Part shown: positions 7,300 through 14,730 of the stretch, in pieces | Position numbering within the stretch: position 1 is the stretch's first letter | How the letters are laid out: every line of letters begins with the position of its first letter | Source of the DNA: Atopobiaceae bacterium | GTDB taxonomy: Bacteria > Actinomycetota > Coriobacteriia > Coriobacteriales > Atopobiaceae | DNA length: 40,473 nt | Assembly (NCBI GenBank): GCA_017459605.1 | Contig: JAFUCQ010000110.1 | Coordinates: 1 to 40,473 of the forward strand | Direction: 5' to 3' | Program-made: the position numbers and the translations under genes | Notes under the pieces: generated by a model | Seen by the model: the letters and a program-made list of their open reading frames with translations, nothing else | What the model was told of the DNA's origin: nothing | Databases searched by the model: none

Positions 7300-8382
7300 T
7301 CAAGCAAGCGACATGACTGCCACAATAAGAGGGATGGTGACAAACGATGCTACGGTGGTAAAGATAGTTCCTTTGGAAATGATGGTGGCGTCGACACCGC
7401 AGCTTGCAGCCACAATCGGGGCGATTGACCCCACGGGCATGGCGAGCATGATGGTAAAAATATGGGCCACGGTCCTGTCGAGTCCCAGAGCCGACAAAAC
7501 CCACCAGCTCAGAAGCGGAGCCAAGACGAGTCTCAATATCGTAAATATATAGAGCCTCTTTTCTCGGAGGACACTTCCAAACGAAACACGTGACAGAGCT
7601 TGTCCGAGTAGCATCATGCCGAGTGGCGCAGTCACTGCTCCTGCAATATCTGCAGCTTGCTGGAGAAAAGTGGGCAGCTGTAGACCAGAAAAGAACAGTA
7701 TGATTGCGGCGATGCTTGCAAGGAGGGGCACGTTGATGAGTTCACGAGCGAGGGCGGCCGCGTCCAAGGGATGGCTGTGTTGTGCGTCGCTGAGCGTTGT
7801 CGCGTCTAAGTCGGGCTCGCCTCGGCGATTCTTGCGTGAAGCCATGTTCATGCCATGCGTTTTTCGGGTGGGCTTGTCGGCAGCCACGTCTAAAGTGTGT
7901 CTCTCTCGGTCATCTCCGCGTGTTTGCGCGCGAAGTATTGAGGTGTTGATGGAGTACACAAACAGGGTCATAATCGACACAAAAATGGCAGCAAGAAAAG
8001 TAGCTCCCCCTCCAACGAGTTCGCTCACCATGGGAATGCCCAGAAAAGTAATGTTGGTAAAGCATCCCATAAAAAGGTAGCGACCCTGATATTCACGGGG
8101 TACGCGAAGTATTCGATTGATGCCCAAACCCAGCGCAAACATCAAAAAGTATAGAACTGCACCGAGCAGAATTGACCAGAGCACAAGGCTGCTGCCCTGT
8201 TCAGAGTCAAGTCGGGTAGCAGATCCAATGATGGTGCAGGGGAGGGTGAGGTTGAGAATGATATTCGAGACATCTGCGCGATTCGTGTCGTTGAGATATC
8301 CAAGATGCGCAGCAACGTATCCGAGTGCTGTTACAACAAGCAATGACAGCATGCTCGTAAGAGCTACAGAAACACTTGCCAT
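7300..8382 (-). CDS. AEC family transporter (auxin efflux carrier-like permease)
   Basis: A 360-residue membrane protein with about 10 hydrophobic helices in two halves. It shows the AEC pattern: LGYVAAHLGYLNDTNRADVS near the N-terminus, LPCTIIGSATRL, and the second-half block LASIAAIILFFSGLQLPTFL with ITAPLGMMLLGQALS-like sequence and VGSIAPIVAASCGVD. A hydrophilic loop of about 65 residues (roughly 152-215), rich in Arg/Asp/His, separates the halves and is longer than in many members. Such permeases move small carboxylates or other organic anions; the substrate here is not predictable. It starts at 8382 behind TGAGGTG. No partner gene is adjacent. Confidence 0.88.
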   Translation of the reverse strand: MASVSVALTSMLSLLVVTALGYVAAHLGYLNDTNRADVSNIILNLTLPCTIIGSATRLDSEQGSSLVLWSILLGAVLYFLMFALGLGINRILRVPREYQGRYLFMGCFTNITFLGIPMVSELVGGGATFLAAIFVSIMTLFVYSINTSILRAQTRGDDRERHTLDVAADKPTRKTHGMNMASRKNRRGEPDLDATTLSDAQHSHPLDAAALARELINVPLLASIAAIILFFSGLQLPTFLQQAADIAGAVTAPLGMMLLGQALSRVSFGSVLREKRLYIFTILRLVLAPLLSWWVLSALGLDRTVAHIFTIMLAMPVGSIAPIVAASCGVDATIISKGTIFTTVASFVTIPLIVAVMSLA

Positions 8383-8432
8383 AACAGCACCTCAGATACT
8401 ACATGTGTACAGTCAACTAACGGTTTGGCTCG

Positions 8433-8607
8433 AACTCTCGCTTAGGGTTGCTCGGAACTCTTGCAGAGGCTTGCCCCGAGTTGTCGTCCAGAGTTCCCGC
8501 CTTGGCTTGCCTCGAGATTTCGCCCAGAACCCTCGCCCCGAATTCTCGCCGCGAACTCTTGCGGAGGCTTGCTCAGAACCCTCGCCCAGAACTTCTACTC
8601 AGAGTTG
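8433..8607. repeat. Degenerate 13/23-bp tandem repeat
   Basis: The interval is made of two related unit types in mixed order: a 13-bp unit near AACCCTCGCCCAG and a 23-bp unit near AACTCTTGCGGAGGCTTGC plus TCAG. About eleven units fill the 226-bp spacer between the AEC gene start and the stop codon of the DUF1232 gene. No T-rich terminator or gene was recognised in it. Confidence 0.75.
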
Positions 8608-8608
8608 C

Positions 8609-9025
8609 TTAGAGCTCGGTCGAAGTGCCGTGAGCGTCTTTCCACTCACGGAACGCCTTGAGCTCTGGCTCGTTGAGCTTCAGCGCCAGCGTTATGACGG
8701 CAAGGTCGTCTGCAAGACCAAGTATGGGTACGTTGTCGGGGATAAGATCCTTGCGCTTAACAAGGTAAAGAATAGCGCTTACAGAGGTGGCGATGACCTT
8801 GGGAGAAACCTCGCCATACTCCTTGGTGACATAACTCTTAATCATGTCGACCATAGTGGGAATTTGGGTGAGGGCACCAACAACTGTGCTAGGGAGCTGC
8901 GAAACGCTACTCTGGAACTCTTGAAGGATGCCATCGAGCTTTGAGGGCTCAGAAATGAGCTGCTCTGCCTCAGAGATTCCGCTGTCAATAATTGATTGCG
9001 CTTGGTCGGTGCTGATGTCTGCCAT
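8609..9025 (-). CDS. DUF1232 (YkvA-like) small protein
   Basis: A 138-residue protein. Its middle contains the DUF1232 hallmark YLVKRKDLIPDNVPILGLAD (about residues 87-106), where the family reads roughly YLxxPxDLIPDxIPxxGxxDD. This segment is an amphipathic, weakly hydrophobic hairpin thought to associate with membranes. The N-terminal 60 residues are acidic and helical, without a signal peptide. Its function is not known in any organism to a useful level. The start at 9025 has an AAGGAGTCA site. It is followed by a minisatellite on one side and preceded by another on the other. Confidence 0.8.
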   Translation of the reverse strand: MADISTDQAQSIIDSGISEAEQLISEPSKLDGILQEFQSSVSQLPSTVVGALTQIPTMVDMIKSYVTKEYGEVSPKVIATSVSAILYLVKRKDLIPDNVPILGLADDLAVITLALKLNEPELKAFREWKDAHGTSTEL

Positions 9026-9359
9026 GATTGACTCCTTGTCTGTGATCTGGCAGTGCGAAGCACGCCAGAGATTGTTGCTGGGTTAAGTGTAGTGCAGATA
9101 GAACCCGTAGCGCGCGACTAAGGAGCTGAGCGGAGCTAAGAAAAGCGGTCGAGTACCAATAAGGCGCGGGCAAGGCATCGGTGCGAGTGAATCGACAGGC
9201 GCAGACAAGGCATCGATGCGGGTGAGTCGACAAGCGCGGACAAGGCATCGGTGCGGGCGAATCGACCTCGTACAGATTGTTTGCATCTGTGGGGTGTTTC
9301 CGTTCTGCTATGAGTCACAATAGATGAGGGCTTGATGTGATGTCGTATGAGGGGACACT
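9026..9359. other. 334-bp divergent spacer between DUF1232 and udk
   Basis: This spacer lies between divergent genes, so both promoters should be here. Its centre is a 3 x 35-bp tandem repeat (9163-9267). The flanks show no strong promoter pair or hairpin. No additional gene is seen. Confidence 0.5.
9163..9267. repeat. 35-bp tandem repeat, three exact-length units
   Basis: Units at 9163-9197, 9198-9232 and 9233-9267 share the core CAAGGCATCG-TGCG-GTGA-TCGAC and differ at a few positions each. They are contiguous, with no spacers, so this is a minisatellite and not a CRISPR array. It sits in a spacer between divergent genes. Confidence 0.9.
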
Positions 9360-9980
9360 ATGGCTGACATTATCGTGATAGGCATTGCTGGGGGTACAGG
9401 AAGCGGCAAGACAACCATTACGCATGAGATTGAACGGGCGTTGGGAAGCGACGTTACGGTCATTACTCATGACAGCTATTATCGGGCACACCATGAGTTG
9501 AGCTACGAGGAGCGCGTTCTGCTCAACTATGACCATCCTGATTCATATGATACCGAGATGATCGTGCGCGACATCGCGAGCCTCAAGCGAGGGGAGCCAA
9601 TTCAGTGCCCCATCTATGACTACACAATTTACGATCGCTCGGAAGAGTTTGTAACAATTGAGCCATCGCCCGTCATTATTGTTGAGGGGATAATGATTTT
9701 TCACCCAGAAGAGCTTCGAGAATTGATGGATATCAAGGTCTTTGTTGATGCAGATGCCGATGTTCGAATTCTGCGGCGCATTGTCCGAGACGTGAAAGAG
9801 CGAGGCAGAAGCCTTGACAGTGTGATTAATCAGGATTTGTCGACCGTCAAGCCCATGCATGAAGCTTTTGTTGAGCCCTCCAAGCGCTATGCGGACGTTA
9901 TTGTGCCGGTTGGTGGTCAAAACGTTGTCGCGCTCGAAATGCTCTTGGGCAGGATTCAGGCACATCTGAGACATTCATAA
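9360..9980 (+). CDS. udk: Uridine kinase
   Basis: A 206-residue P-loop kinase of the uridine kinase/phosphoribulokinase family, which phosphorylates uridine (and cytidine) with ATP or GTP in pyrimidine salvage. The P-loop GIAGGTGSGKTT lies at residues 8-19. ITHDSYYR (36-43) contains the substrate-binding Asp and Tyr residues, NYDHPDSYD (58-66) is the nucleoside-binding motif, and IIVEGIMIF is the Walker B-like strand. The segment RRIVRDVKERGRSLDSVINQ is the family lid. Length is normal. The start at 9360 follows GAGGGGACACT. It is a single-gene unit by orientation; a repeat-rich spacer follows. Confidence 0.95.
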   Translation: MADIIVIGIAGGTGSGKTTITHEIERALGSDVTVITHDSYYRAHHELSYEERVLLNYDHPDSYDTEMIVRDIASLKRGEPIQCPIYDYTIYDRSEEFVTIEPSPVIIVEGIMIFHPEELRELMDIKVFVDADADVRILRRIVRDVKERGRSLDSVINQDLSTVKPMHEAFVEPSKRYADVIVPVGGQNVVALEMLLGRIQAHLRHS

Positions 9981-10335
9981 TTGCTGAAGAGGGCTCTTTA
10001 TGCTCAGTGAGGGGTATTTGTTTTGTGCTGGATTGCTGGCGACGGTTAGCTGGCGAGCTGGTAAGCTGGCGAGCTGGAGACGGTAAGTTGGCGAGCTGGC
10101 GAGCTGGATTGCAGGGTTGCTGGCGAGCTAGCGACGGTCATCTGGAGGGGGTTTATCCCTAAGCCGTGGGGGATTTGAGCTCTATGGCGGGCAGTGATGA
10201 TGCGACAATGATGCTTATGTGGGGGAGTTTCAGACAACGTGTGAATCCCGTTATGGTGCATGGCATACTGTAGTATTCTCTTTAAGAAGTGTATATTCAC
10301 CATTATGAGGTTTCTATATAGAGGAGACATGCTTT
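9981..10335. other. 355-bp spacer after udk with GCTGGCGA repeats
   Basis: No gene was found. A low-complexity array occupies 10027-10138. The right part should contain the promoter of the deacetylase gene; an AT-rich stretch (10266-10322) ends in a good ribosome site AGAGGAGA before the ATG at 10336. A TTTAAG and TATGAG pair with 17 bases between (10280-10308 region) could be the promoter, but this is weak. Confidence 0.45.
10027..10138. repeat. GCTGGCGA low-complexity tandem repeat
   Basis: About 110 bases are built from variants of GCTGGCGA and GCTGGA with interspersed GACGGT(A/T)AG segments, an irregular array with a basic period of 8-9 bp. It is non-coding by appearance. Confidence 0.75.
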
Positions 10336-11967
10336 ATGGCAAACGAAAATCCTTATGTAAACGACGCTGAAGCAGACGCGCAGCGCGCCCAGCGAGCCCG
10401 TGCTCAGCAAGTCCGCGCTCAGCAGGTCCGTGCCCAACAGGGACGTACTCAGACATCGCGAGCTCAGGCAGGACAATCCCAGCAGGTTCATCGAGCTCAA
10501 GCTGGGCAGCAAGCGCAGGTTCGTACTCGTAGCGCTCGCCCAACGCAGGCCAACGCTGGCACAACACGCGCAGCTGCAGGTACTGCGGCAGGCAATGCTG
10601 CTTATCAACAGGCAGCTCGTCGTGCTCAGACCACGCAGGCAAGTGCAGCTCACCTGAGTCGTGGCAATTCTGGCTATGCTGCTACTTCTCACTACGCGAG
10701 TCGTTCTGCTCAGAGAAACGCCCAGCGAGGTGCTGCGGCCTATGATGCTAACCCTTCACGCAATTCTGCCTATAAGCGCCAAAAAAGGCGTAGCCCGGTA
10801 GGTCCCATCATATTTTTCATTGCACTTTTGGCGCTACTGGGTGGTTTGGGTTGGTTTGCCTTTAACGAGCTCACCAAGAACTTTGACGTGAGCATCAACG
10901 GAAGCGAAATTACCGTTACGCGCGGCGACACCTTGAGTAAGCTCATCGAAGAGGGCAAGGTTCAGACAGCTCCGGGAAACCTGCTTGCTGTTGATGGCTC
11001 GCTTCTTGAGGCGGGTTCAGGTCAGCTCTGCACAGTGACAATGAACGGTGAGCCAGCAGACGAGAATACCGAGATTCGACGTGATAGTGTTATCGAGATT
11101 GGTCCGGGTGGCGACCTCACCGAAGAGTTCACCACAAGTGAAGAGGTGCTCCCTGCAGAAACAGCAGGCGATGAAGCCACCTTTGAGAATTACTGGGTGG
11201 GAGCAATCCACCTGCTGTCTGACGGTAAAGACGGCAAACAGGTGGTCAAGACGGGAACCATCTCGGGCAAGACCGTCAGTGAGGTTGTTGAGCCAGCAGT
11301 TAACAAGGGTTATCACATCTATAGCGCACAGCCCGACGATAAGGTTATTGCGCTGACCTTTGACGATGGCCCGTGGCCCGAGACAACCGATGCCATTCTC
11401 GACATTCTTGAGGCAAACAACGCCAAGGCAACTTTCTTCACAATTGGCAATCAGATTCCTGAGTATCCTGAGCAAGTACGCCGTGCTCACGAGATGGGCT
11501 GCGAAGTGCTGACCCACAGTTGGGACCATGCAGCTGGCTCGGGACAAGGTGTCAACATGACCTACATGAGTGCTGATGAGCAGCGCGAGGAGATCTCTAA
11601 GGGAATCAAGGCAATTACCGATGTCATCGGAGAAGAGCCAGCTCACATTATGCGTGCTCCCGGTGGCAACTTCTACGATTCTCTGGTGGACAACGTTTGG
11701 GATATGCTCGATGCCGAGATTGGCTGGGACTTGGATACCCAAGACTGGCGACTTCCCGGATCTGACAGCATCGCTGAGGTTCTTGAGAGCGCAACCTCTG
11801 GCTCGGTTATCCTCATGCACGATGGTGGCGGCGACCGTACGCAAACCGTTGAGGCGCTGCGGACCGCTTTGCCAAAGCTTGCTGCAGAAGGCTATCGTTT
11901 TGTTACCATCTCTGAGCTGCTTGAATACGGCATGCCTGAGTCAATGAACAGCAGTACTGCAGAGTAA
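10336..11967 (+). CDS. Membrane-anchored polysaccharide deacetylase (NodB domain)
   Basis: A 543-residue protein. Residues 1 to about 150 form a cytoplasmic, Arg/Gln/Ala-rich low-complexity tail that includes a short (RAQQV) repeat. One transmembrane helix follows at about 155-175 (IIFFIALLALLGGLGWFAF), then a roughly 150-residue extracellular region of unknown fold. The NodB homology domain runs from about 335 to 530. Its catalytic motifs are complete: TFDDGP, HSWDH (metal His pair), RAPGG, DTQDW and LMHDGGGDR. It should remove acetyl groups from peptidoglycan or another surface glycan, which commonly protects against lysozyme. The start at 10336 has AGAGGAGA upstream. The long basic tail is unusual for the family. 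Confidence 0.9.
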   Translation: MANENPYVNDAEADAQRAQRARAQQVRAQQVRAQQGRTQTSRAQAGQSQQVHRAQAGQQAQVRTRSARPTQANAGTTRAAAGTAAGNAAYQQAARRAQTTQASAAHLSRGNSGYAATSHYASRSAQRNAQRGAAAYDANPSRNSAYKRQKRRSPVGPIIFFIALLALLGGLGWFAFNELTKNFDVSINGSEITVTRGDTLSKLIEEGKVQTAPGNLLAVDGSLLEAGSGQLCTVTMNGEPADENTEIRRDSVIEIGPGGDLTEEFTTSEEVLPAETAGDEATFENYWVGAIHLLSDGKDGKQVVKTGTISGKTVSEVVEPAVNKGYHIYSAQPDDKVIALTFDDGPWPETTDAILDILEANNAKATFFTIGNQIPEYPEQVRRAHEMGCEVLTHSWDHAAGSGQGVNMTYMSADEQREEISKGIKAITDVIGEEPAHIMRAPGGNFYDSLVDNVWDMLDAEIGWDLDTQDWRLPGSDSIAEVLESATSGSVILMHDGGGDRTQTVEALRTALPKLAAEGYRFVTISELLEYGMPESMNSSTAE

Positions 11968-11988
11968 TACATACGCGTACTCATACAA

Positions 11989-12044
11989 GGACGGGAACAA
12001 GGACGGGAACAAGGACGGGAACAAGGACGGGAACAAGGACGGGA
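11989..12044. repeat. 12-bp tandem repeat (GGACGGGAACAA)
   Basis: Four identical 12-bp units run from 11989 to 12036, and an 8-base fifth unit (12037-12044) merges into the left arm of the inverted repeat at 12038-12113. The identity of the units implies recent expansion. Confidence 0.92.
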
Positions 12045-12113
12045 GTTCTGTTGTAGCTGCCAAGCGTCATCGGCTTCACTGCGGTGCTTGTCAACTACTA
12101 CAAAACTCCCGTC
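12038..12113. repeat. Inverted repeat with 19-bp arms, large stem-loop
   Basis: The arms 12038-12056 and 12095-12113 (starting GACGGGAGTT and ending AACTCCCGTC) pair at 17 of 19 positions around a 38-base loop. The loop itself holds a CAAGC/GCTTG pair. It may stabilise or end the deacetylase transcript, though no T-run follows. Confidence 0.7.
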
Positions 12114-12139
12114 TGATTCTGCGTGGGCGATTTGGTCTC

Positions 12140-12171
12140 AAACCCTGTATACCCGTAGGTATACACGGTTT
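12140..12171. repeat. Dyad centred on GTATACC-CGTA-GGTATAC
   Basis: The arms 12140-12153 and 12158-12171 are complementary at 13 of 14 positions around a 4-base loop (AAACC..GTATACC / GGTATAC..GGTTT). A related half with GTATACC and GGGTAT lies at about 12246-12260. It could be a bidirectional transcript end or a protein-binding site. Confidence 0.65.
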
Positions 12172-12254
12172 GCTCATGTTATCCTGAGCGTTTAACAAAA
12201 CAGCAGGTAGACACTATCTACCTTTCATCCTCAATCAAAACTCTGTATACCTGT

Positions 12255-12355
12255 GGGTATGCTCCCTCCATTACTGGGGGCCAACCACTCAGTAATGGCA
12301 TCGGGCATTGAGACTTTAGGGTATGCTCCCTCCATTACTGGGGGCCAACCACTCA
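12255..12355. repeat. Duplicated 37-bp segment (64-bp period)
   Basis: Positions 12255-12291 and 12319-12355 are identical over 37 bases (beginning GGGTATGCTCC). In the first copy, CCATTACTG (12268-12276) pairs with CAGTAATGG (12290-12298), forming a hairpin that the second copy lacks. It lies just past the AICAR transformylase stop codon. Confidence 0.92.
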
Positions 12356-12394
12356 AAGGTAACAGAGCGTCCGTTGCTAAGCGAGTTTGTCGGC

Positions 12395-13573
12395 TTAGTG
12401 GTGGAACAGGCGCATGCCGGTAAAGCACATCACCATGTTGTACTTGTCGGCAGTCTCAATCACGTTGTCATCACGAATGGAACCGCCGGGTTCGGCAATG
12501 TAGCTGACACCAGATTTGTGCGCGCGCTCGATGTTATCGCCAAAGGGGAAAAAGGCATCAGAGCCCAAGCTCACGCCAGTTTGTGTGGCAATCCAGCTGC
12601 GTTTCTCGTCAGCACTAAGAGGCTCAGGACGAGAGCTAAAGACGCGCTGCCAAGCACCATCGGCCAAAACGTCGTCTGCCTCGTCAGAAATATAGACGTC
12701 GATTGCGTTGTCTCGGTCTGCTCGGCGAATTCCCTCGACAAACGGGAGATCTAGGACGCGTGGATGCTGACGGAGATACCACGTGTCTGCCTTGTTGCCT
12801 GCAAGACGCGTGCAGTGAACACGGCTCTGCTGACCTGCGCCAACGCCAATGGCTTGACCTCCCTTGGTGTAGCATACAGAGTTGGACTGGGTGTATTTGA
12901 GTGTGATGAGGGAGAGCATCAAGTCGATGGCGGCCTCATCGGATAGCTCGGTGTTCTTAGTAACAATGGTGTTCAACAGGTCGCGGTTAATCGTAAAGTT
13001 GTTGTGGCCCTGCTCAAAACTGATACCAAAGACCTGCTTGGTTTCGAGCTCGGCGGGATTGTAGTTGGGGTCGATTTGAACCACGTTGTATGAACCCTTA
13101 CGCTTACTTGCGAGAATCTCGAGAGCCTCGTCGGTGTAGCCGGGGGCAATGACGCCGTCGGACACTTCAGGCTTGAGATAGCGAGCCGTGTCTGCATCAC
13201 ACACATCGGACAGTGCTGCCCAGTCGCCGTATGAGCTCATGCGGTCTGCTCCACGGGCGCGGATGTAAGCACAGGCAATAGGGGAGAGCTCACCGTCTTG
13301 GTCAACAAAGTACATCTTGCGGTCAAGCTCGGTGAGTGGAAGACCAACAGCAGCACCTGCGGGGCTCACGTGTTTAAATGAAGCGGCCGCAGGAAGTCCC
13401 GTGGCTTGGGCAAGCTCGCGCACGAGTTGCCATGAGTTGAGTGCGTCGAGGAAGTTGATAAAGCCGGGGCGGCCTTGGATGACACGAATGGGCAGGTCAG
13501 AGCCATCGGCCATGTAAATGCGCGACGGCTTTTGGTTGGGGTTCATGCCGTATTTGAGTTCGAGTTCGTTCAT
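12395..13573 (-). CDS. purH: Stand-alone AICAR transformylase (C-terminal PurH domain only)
   Basis: A 392-residue protein matching only the AICAR formyltransferase part of bifunctional PurH. It starts at the domain boundary (ELELKYGMNPNQKPSRIY) and lacks the N-terminal MGS-like IMP cyclohydrolase domain. The catalytic Lys-His pair is in SFKHVSPAGAAVG (about residues 66-78). The later SDAFFPFGDNIERA and VIAPGYTDEALEIL segments are typical. It transfers a formyl group from 10-formyl-THF to AICAR, giving FAICAR. The start at 13573 has AGGAGG 6 bases upstream. It follows the PurO-like gene by 33 bases, so the two supply the last two steps of IMP synthesis. The symbol is used loosely, because PurH normally names the fused enzyme. 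Confidence 0.93.
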   Translation of the reverse strand: MNELELKYGMNPNQKPSRIYMADGSDLPIRVIQGRPGFINFLDALNSWQLVRELAQATGLPAAASFKHVSPAGAAVGLPLTELDRKMYFVDQDGELSPIACAYIRARGADRMSSYGDWAALSDVCDADTARYLKPEVSDGVIAPGYTDEALEILASKRKGSYNVVQIDPNYNPAELETKQVFGISFEQGHNNFTINRDLLNTIVTKNTELSDEAAIDLMLSLITLKYTQSNSVCYTKGGQAIGVGAGQQSRVHCTRLAGNKADTWYLRQHPRVLDLPFVEGIRRADRDNAIDVYISDEADDVLADGAWQRVFSSRPEPLSADEKRSWIATQTGVSLGSDAFFPFGDNIERAHKSGVSYIAEPGGSIRDDNVIETADKYNMVMCFTGMRLFHH

Positions 13574-13606
13574 TGTATCCTCCTAATCGCTGTACTGAGA
13601 AACTGC

Positions 13607-14242
13607 TTAGTCGCCGAGATGTTTGTTGAAGATGCGGGTTTCTCCTGCGTTGTAGCACCACAGCGAAATCTTGTTGTCTTCGTTGAGCGCTGCCCAGAGT
13701 TCCTCGGCTTCACAGAGTTTGACCTCGATGGGCTCTCCACTAAAGCTGGGGAGGGGATCTCCGTCATGCTCATAGGTTGAGAGGAAATAGCCAGTGCCTT
13801 CGTCGGCTCCTTCGTAGCAGAAGAACTCACGCAGGCAACGACCAGACTCCTGATGCTTCAAGATTGAGAGCTCAAACGAACCGTCCTCGTGAAGGATGGC
13901 AGAGATTCGCGGGGTAAAGTTCGGCGTATCGGGCTCAAACTCGCGGGTCATGCAGGCAGCGCGGAAATCTCCCATCTCAACGATGGTGTCGGTTTGATCA
14001 CCGTTAGTGATAACGAGACTCGAGTCGAGCTTACGAACTGGTGCGTAGATAATCAGGCTGGGGTCCTCAACCAGCTCGGGCTGGTGTGCCTCCGTACGAA
14101 TGCCGTCTTCTGTCTCGACAAAAATGCGATTGCGGCTGTTGGTACTGCGTCCCATGATGAAGTAGTAGGCGCAGTCTTTACCCACCACGATACCGCGTCC
14201 AGGGTACGCATTGTTTTGGAGAAGTTCGCGAAGGTCCTGCAT
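13607..14242 (-). CDS. purO: IMP cyclohydrolase, archaeal PurO-like family
   Basis: A 211-residue protein of the PurO-like IMP cyclohydrolase family (Pfam IMP_cyclohyd), first known in archaea. Recognisable parts are NAYPGRGIVVGKDCAYYFIM near the N-terminus, GRSTNSRNRIF, PNFTPRISAI, and the NAGETRIFNKHLGD end. The family closes the ring of FAICAR to give IMP. The open frame extends to 14356, but the ATG at 14242 is chosen because AAAGGA lies 6 bases upstream and because the region further upstream is the riboswitch and terminator. The gene directly before the AICAR transformylase lacks its own cyclohydrolase domain, which fits the pairing exactly. Placement in the family is from remembered motifs, not a search. 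Confidence 0.88.
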   Translation of the reverse strand: MQDLRELLQNNAYPGRGIVVGKDCAYYFIMGRSTNSRNRIFVETEDGIRTEAHQPELVEDPSLIIYAPVRKLDSSLVITNGDQTDTIVEMGDFRAACMTREFEPDTPNFTPRISAILHEDGSFELSILKHQESGRCLREFFCYEGADEGTGYFLSTYEHDGDPLPSFSGEPIEVKLCEAEELWAALNEDNKISLWCYNAGETRIFNKHLGD

Positions 14243-14282
14243 GACGTTCCTTTCTCTCGACGGCTTGCCTCGCTGATGAAAC

Positions 14283-14322
14283 AAAAAGGCAAGCCCCTCG
14301 CATGTGCGAGTACGGCTTGCCC
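14283..14322 (-). terminator. Riboswitch-linked intrinsic terminator
   Basis: On the minus strand GGGCAAGCC (14322-14314) pairs with GGCTTGCC (14297-14290), with a second pair TCGCA/TGCGA in the loop, followed by TTTTTG. The 5' arm uses the last bases of the ZTP aptamer (CTGGGC), so the aptamer and the terminator compete. This predicts transcription stops without ligand and proceeds into purO with ligand. Confidence 0.85.
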
Positions 14323-14395
14323 AGACGGTCGGCTTTATGTGTGCGCGCTGCTCCACCGTGGTTGACCACGATTATCCGTCAGTCACACCGCGCTT
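14316..14395 (-). promoter_or_regulatory. ZTP riboswitch (pfl motif)
   Basis: The leader of purO carries the conserved blocks of the pfl/ZTP riboswitch in order on the minus strand: GGTGTGACTGACGG (P1-P2 side), CGTGGTCAACCACGGTGGAGC (P2 hairpin and loop, shown in part as GTGGTCAACCAC), and GCCGACCGTCTGGGC (P3 and pseudoknot). The class senses ZMP/ZTP (AICAR ribotide), which accumulates when 10-formyl-THF is short. Placement before the AICAR-using genes is the textbook context. An overlapping terminator follows, so control is probably by transcription read-through. The call comes from motif recall; a covariance model search was not possible. Confidence 0.92.
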
Positions 14396-14505
14396 ATTCG
14401 CCTTTCACTTTAACATGGGGCAGGCCAAGCACACAGTAACTACGGATTGTGGCGTTCGCAATATTGTCCACGGTCAGCCCCGATTTGATTTGTGGTTTTA
14501 ATGGG

Positions 14506-14603
14506 TGTGTCGCCATTAACATGCCCTTTGCGGCGCTCGGGCAGTATTTTTCGGCAAAAGCCCAGATAAATGAAACCCGCATTTTCCAAAGGGCATGTTA
14601 TTG
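14506..14603. repeat. 98-bp repeat element, copy 1, with 14-bp inverted ends
   Basis: The element runs from TGTGTCGCC to GTTATTG. Inside, TAACATGCCCTTTG (14517-14530) is an exact complement of 14587-14600. The conserved interior contains CGGCAAAAGCCCAG and ATAAATGAAACCCGCA. It resembles a small mobile or structured-RNA repeat. Confidence 0.85.
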
Positions 14604-14632
14604 TTCGCAATGCAGCGAGTGAGCACGACCTG

Positions 14633-14730
14633 TGTGTCGCCATTAACATGCCCTTTGCGAGATTCGGACAGATTTTCTCGGCAAAAGCCCAGATAAATGA
14701 AACCCGCACTTTTCAAAGGGCGTGTTATTG
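14633..14730. repeat. 98-bp repeat element, copy 2, with 14-bp inverted ends
   Basis: The same length as copy 1, 127 bp away, with about 83% identity by eye. Its arms are 14644-14657 and 14714-14727. The one change in the right arm turns a T-A pair into a T-G pair, which still pairs in plus-strand RNA but not in minus-strand RNA, so the plus-strand transcript may be the one under selection. Confidence 0.85.

Larger units (their letters stand above)
11968..12394. other. 427-bp convergent spacer rich in repeats and dyads
   Basis: This gap lies between the 3' ends of the deacetylase (plus) and the AICAR transformylase (minus). It holds a 12-bp tandem array, a 19-bp-arm inverted repeat, a 14-bp-arm dyad, a small hairpin (12205-12223, AGGTAGA/TCTACCT followed by TTTC) and a duplicated 37-bp segment. 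No gene was found. Some of the hairpins probably end the two transcripts, but none has a classic T-run. Confidence 0.55.

Noticed and set aside
7037-7552. A 171-codon plus-strand ORF with a (DENRKK)n segment
   Set aside because: Its second half is antisense to the clear AEC permease gene, it lacks a convincing ribosome site, and its middle is just the 18-bp DNA repeat.
9163-9267. Possible CRISPR array
   Set aside because: The 35-bp units are directly adjacent, with no spacers, and no cas genes are present.
14243-14356. Upstream extension of the PurO-like gene
   Set aside because: This stretch is the riboswitch and terminator, and the ATG at 14242 has its own ribosome site.
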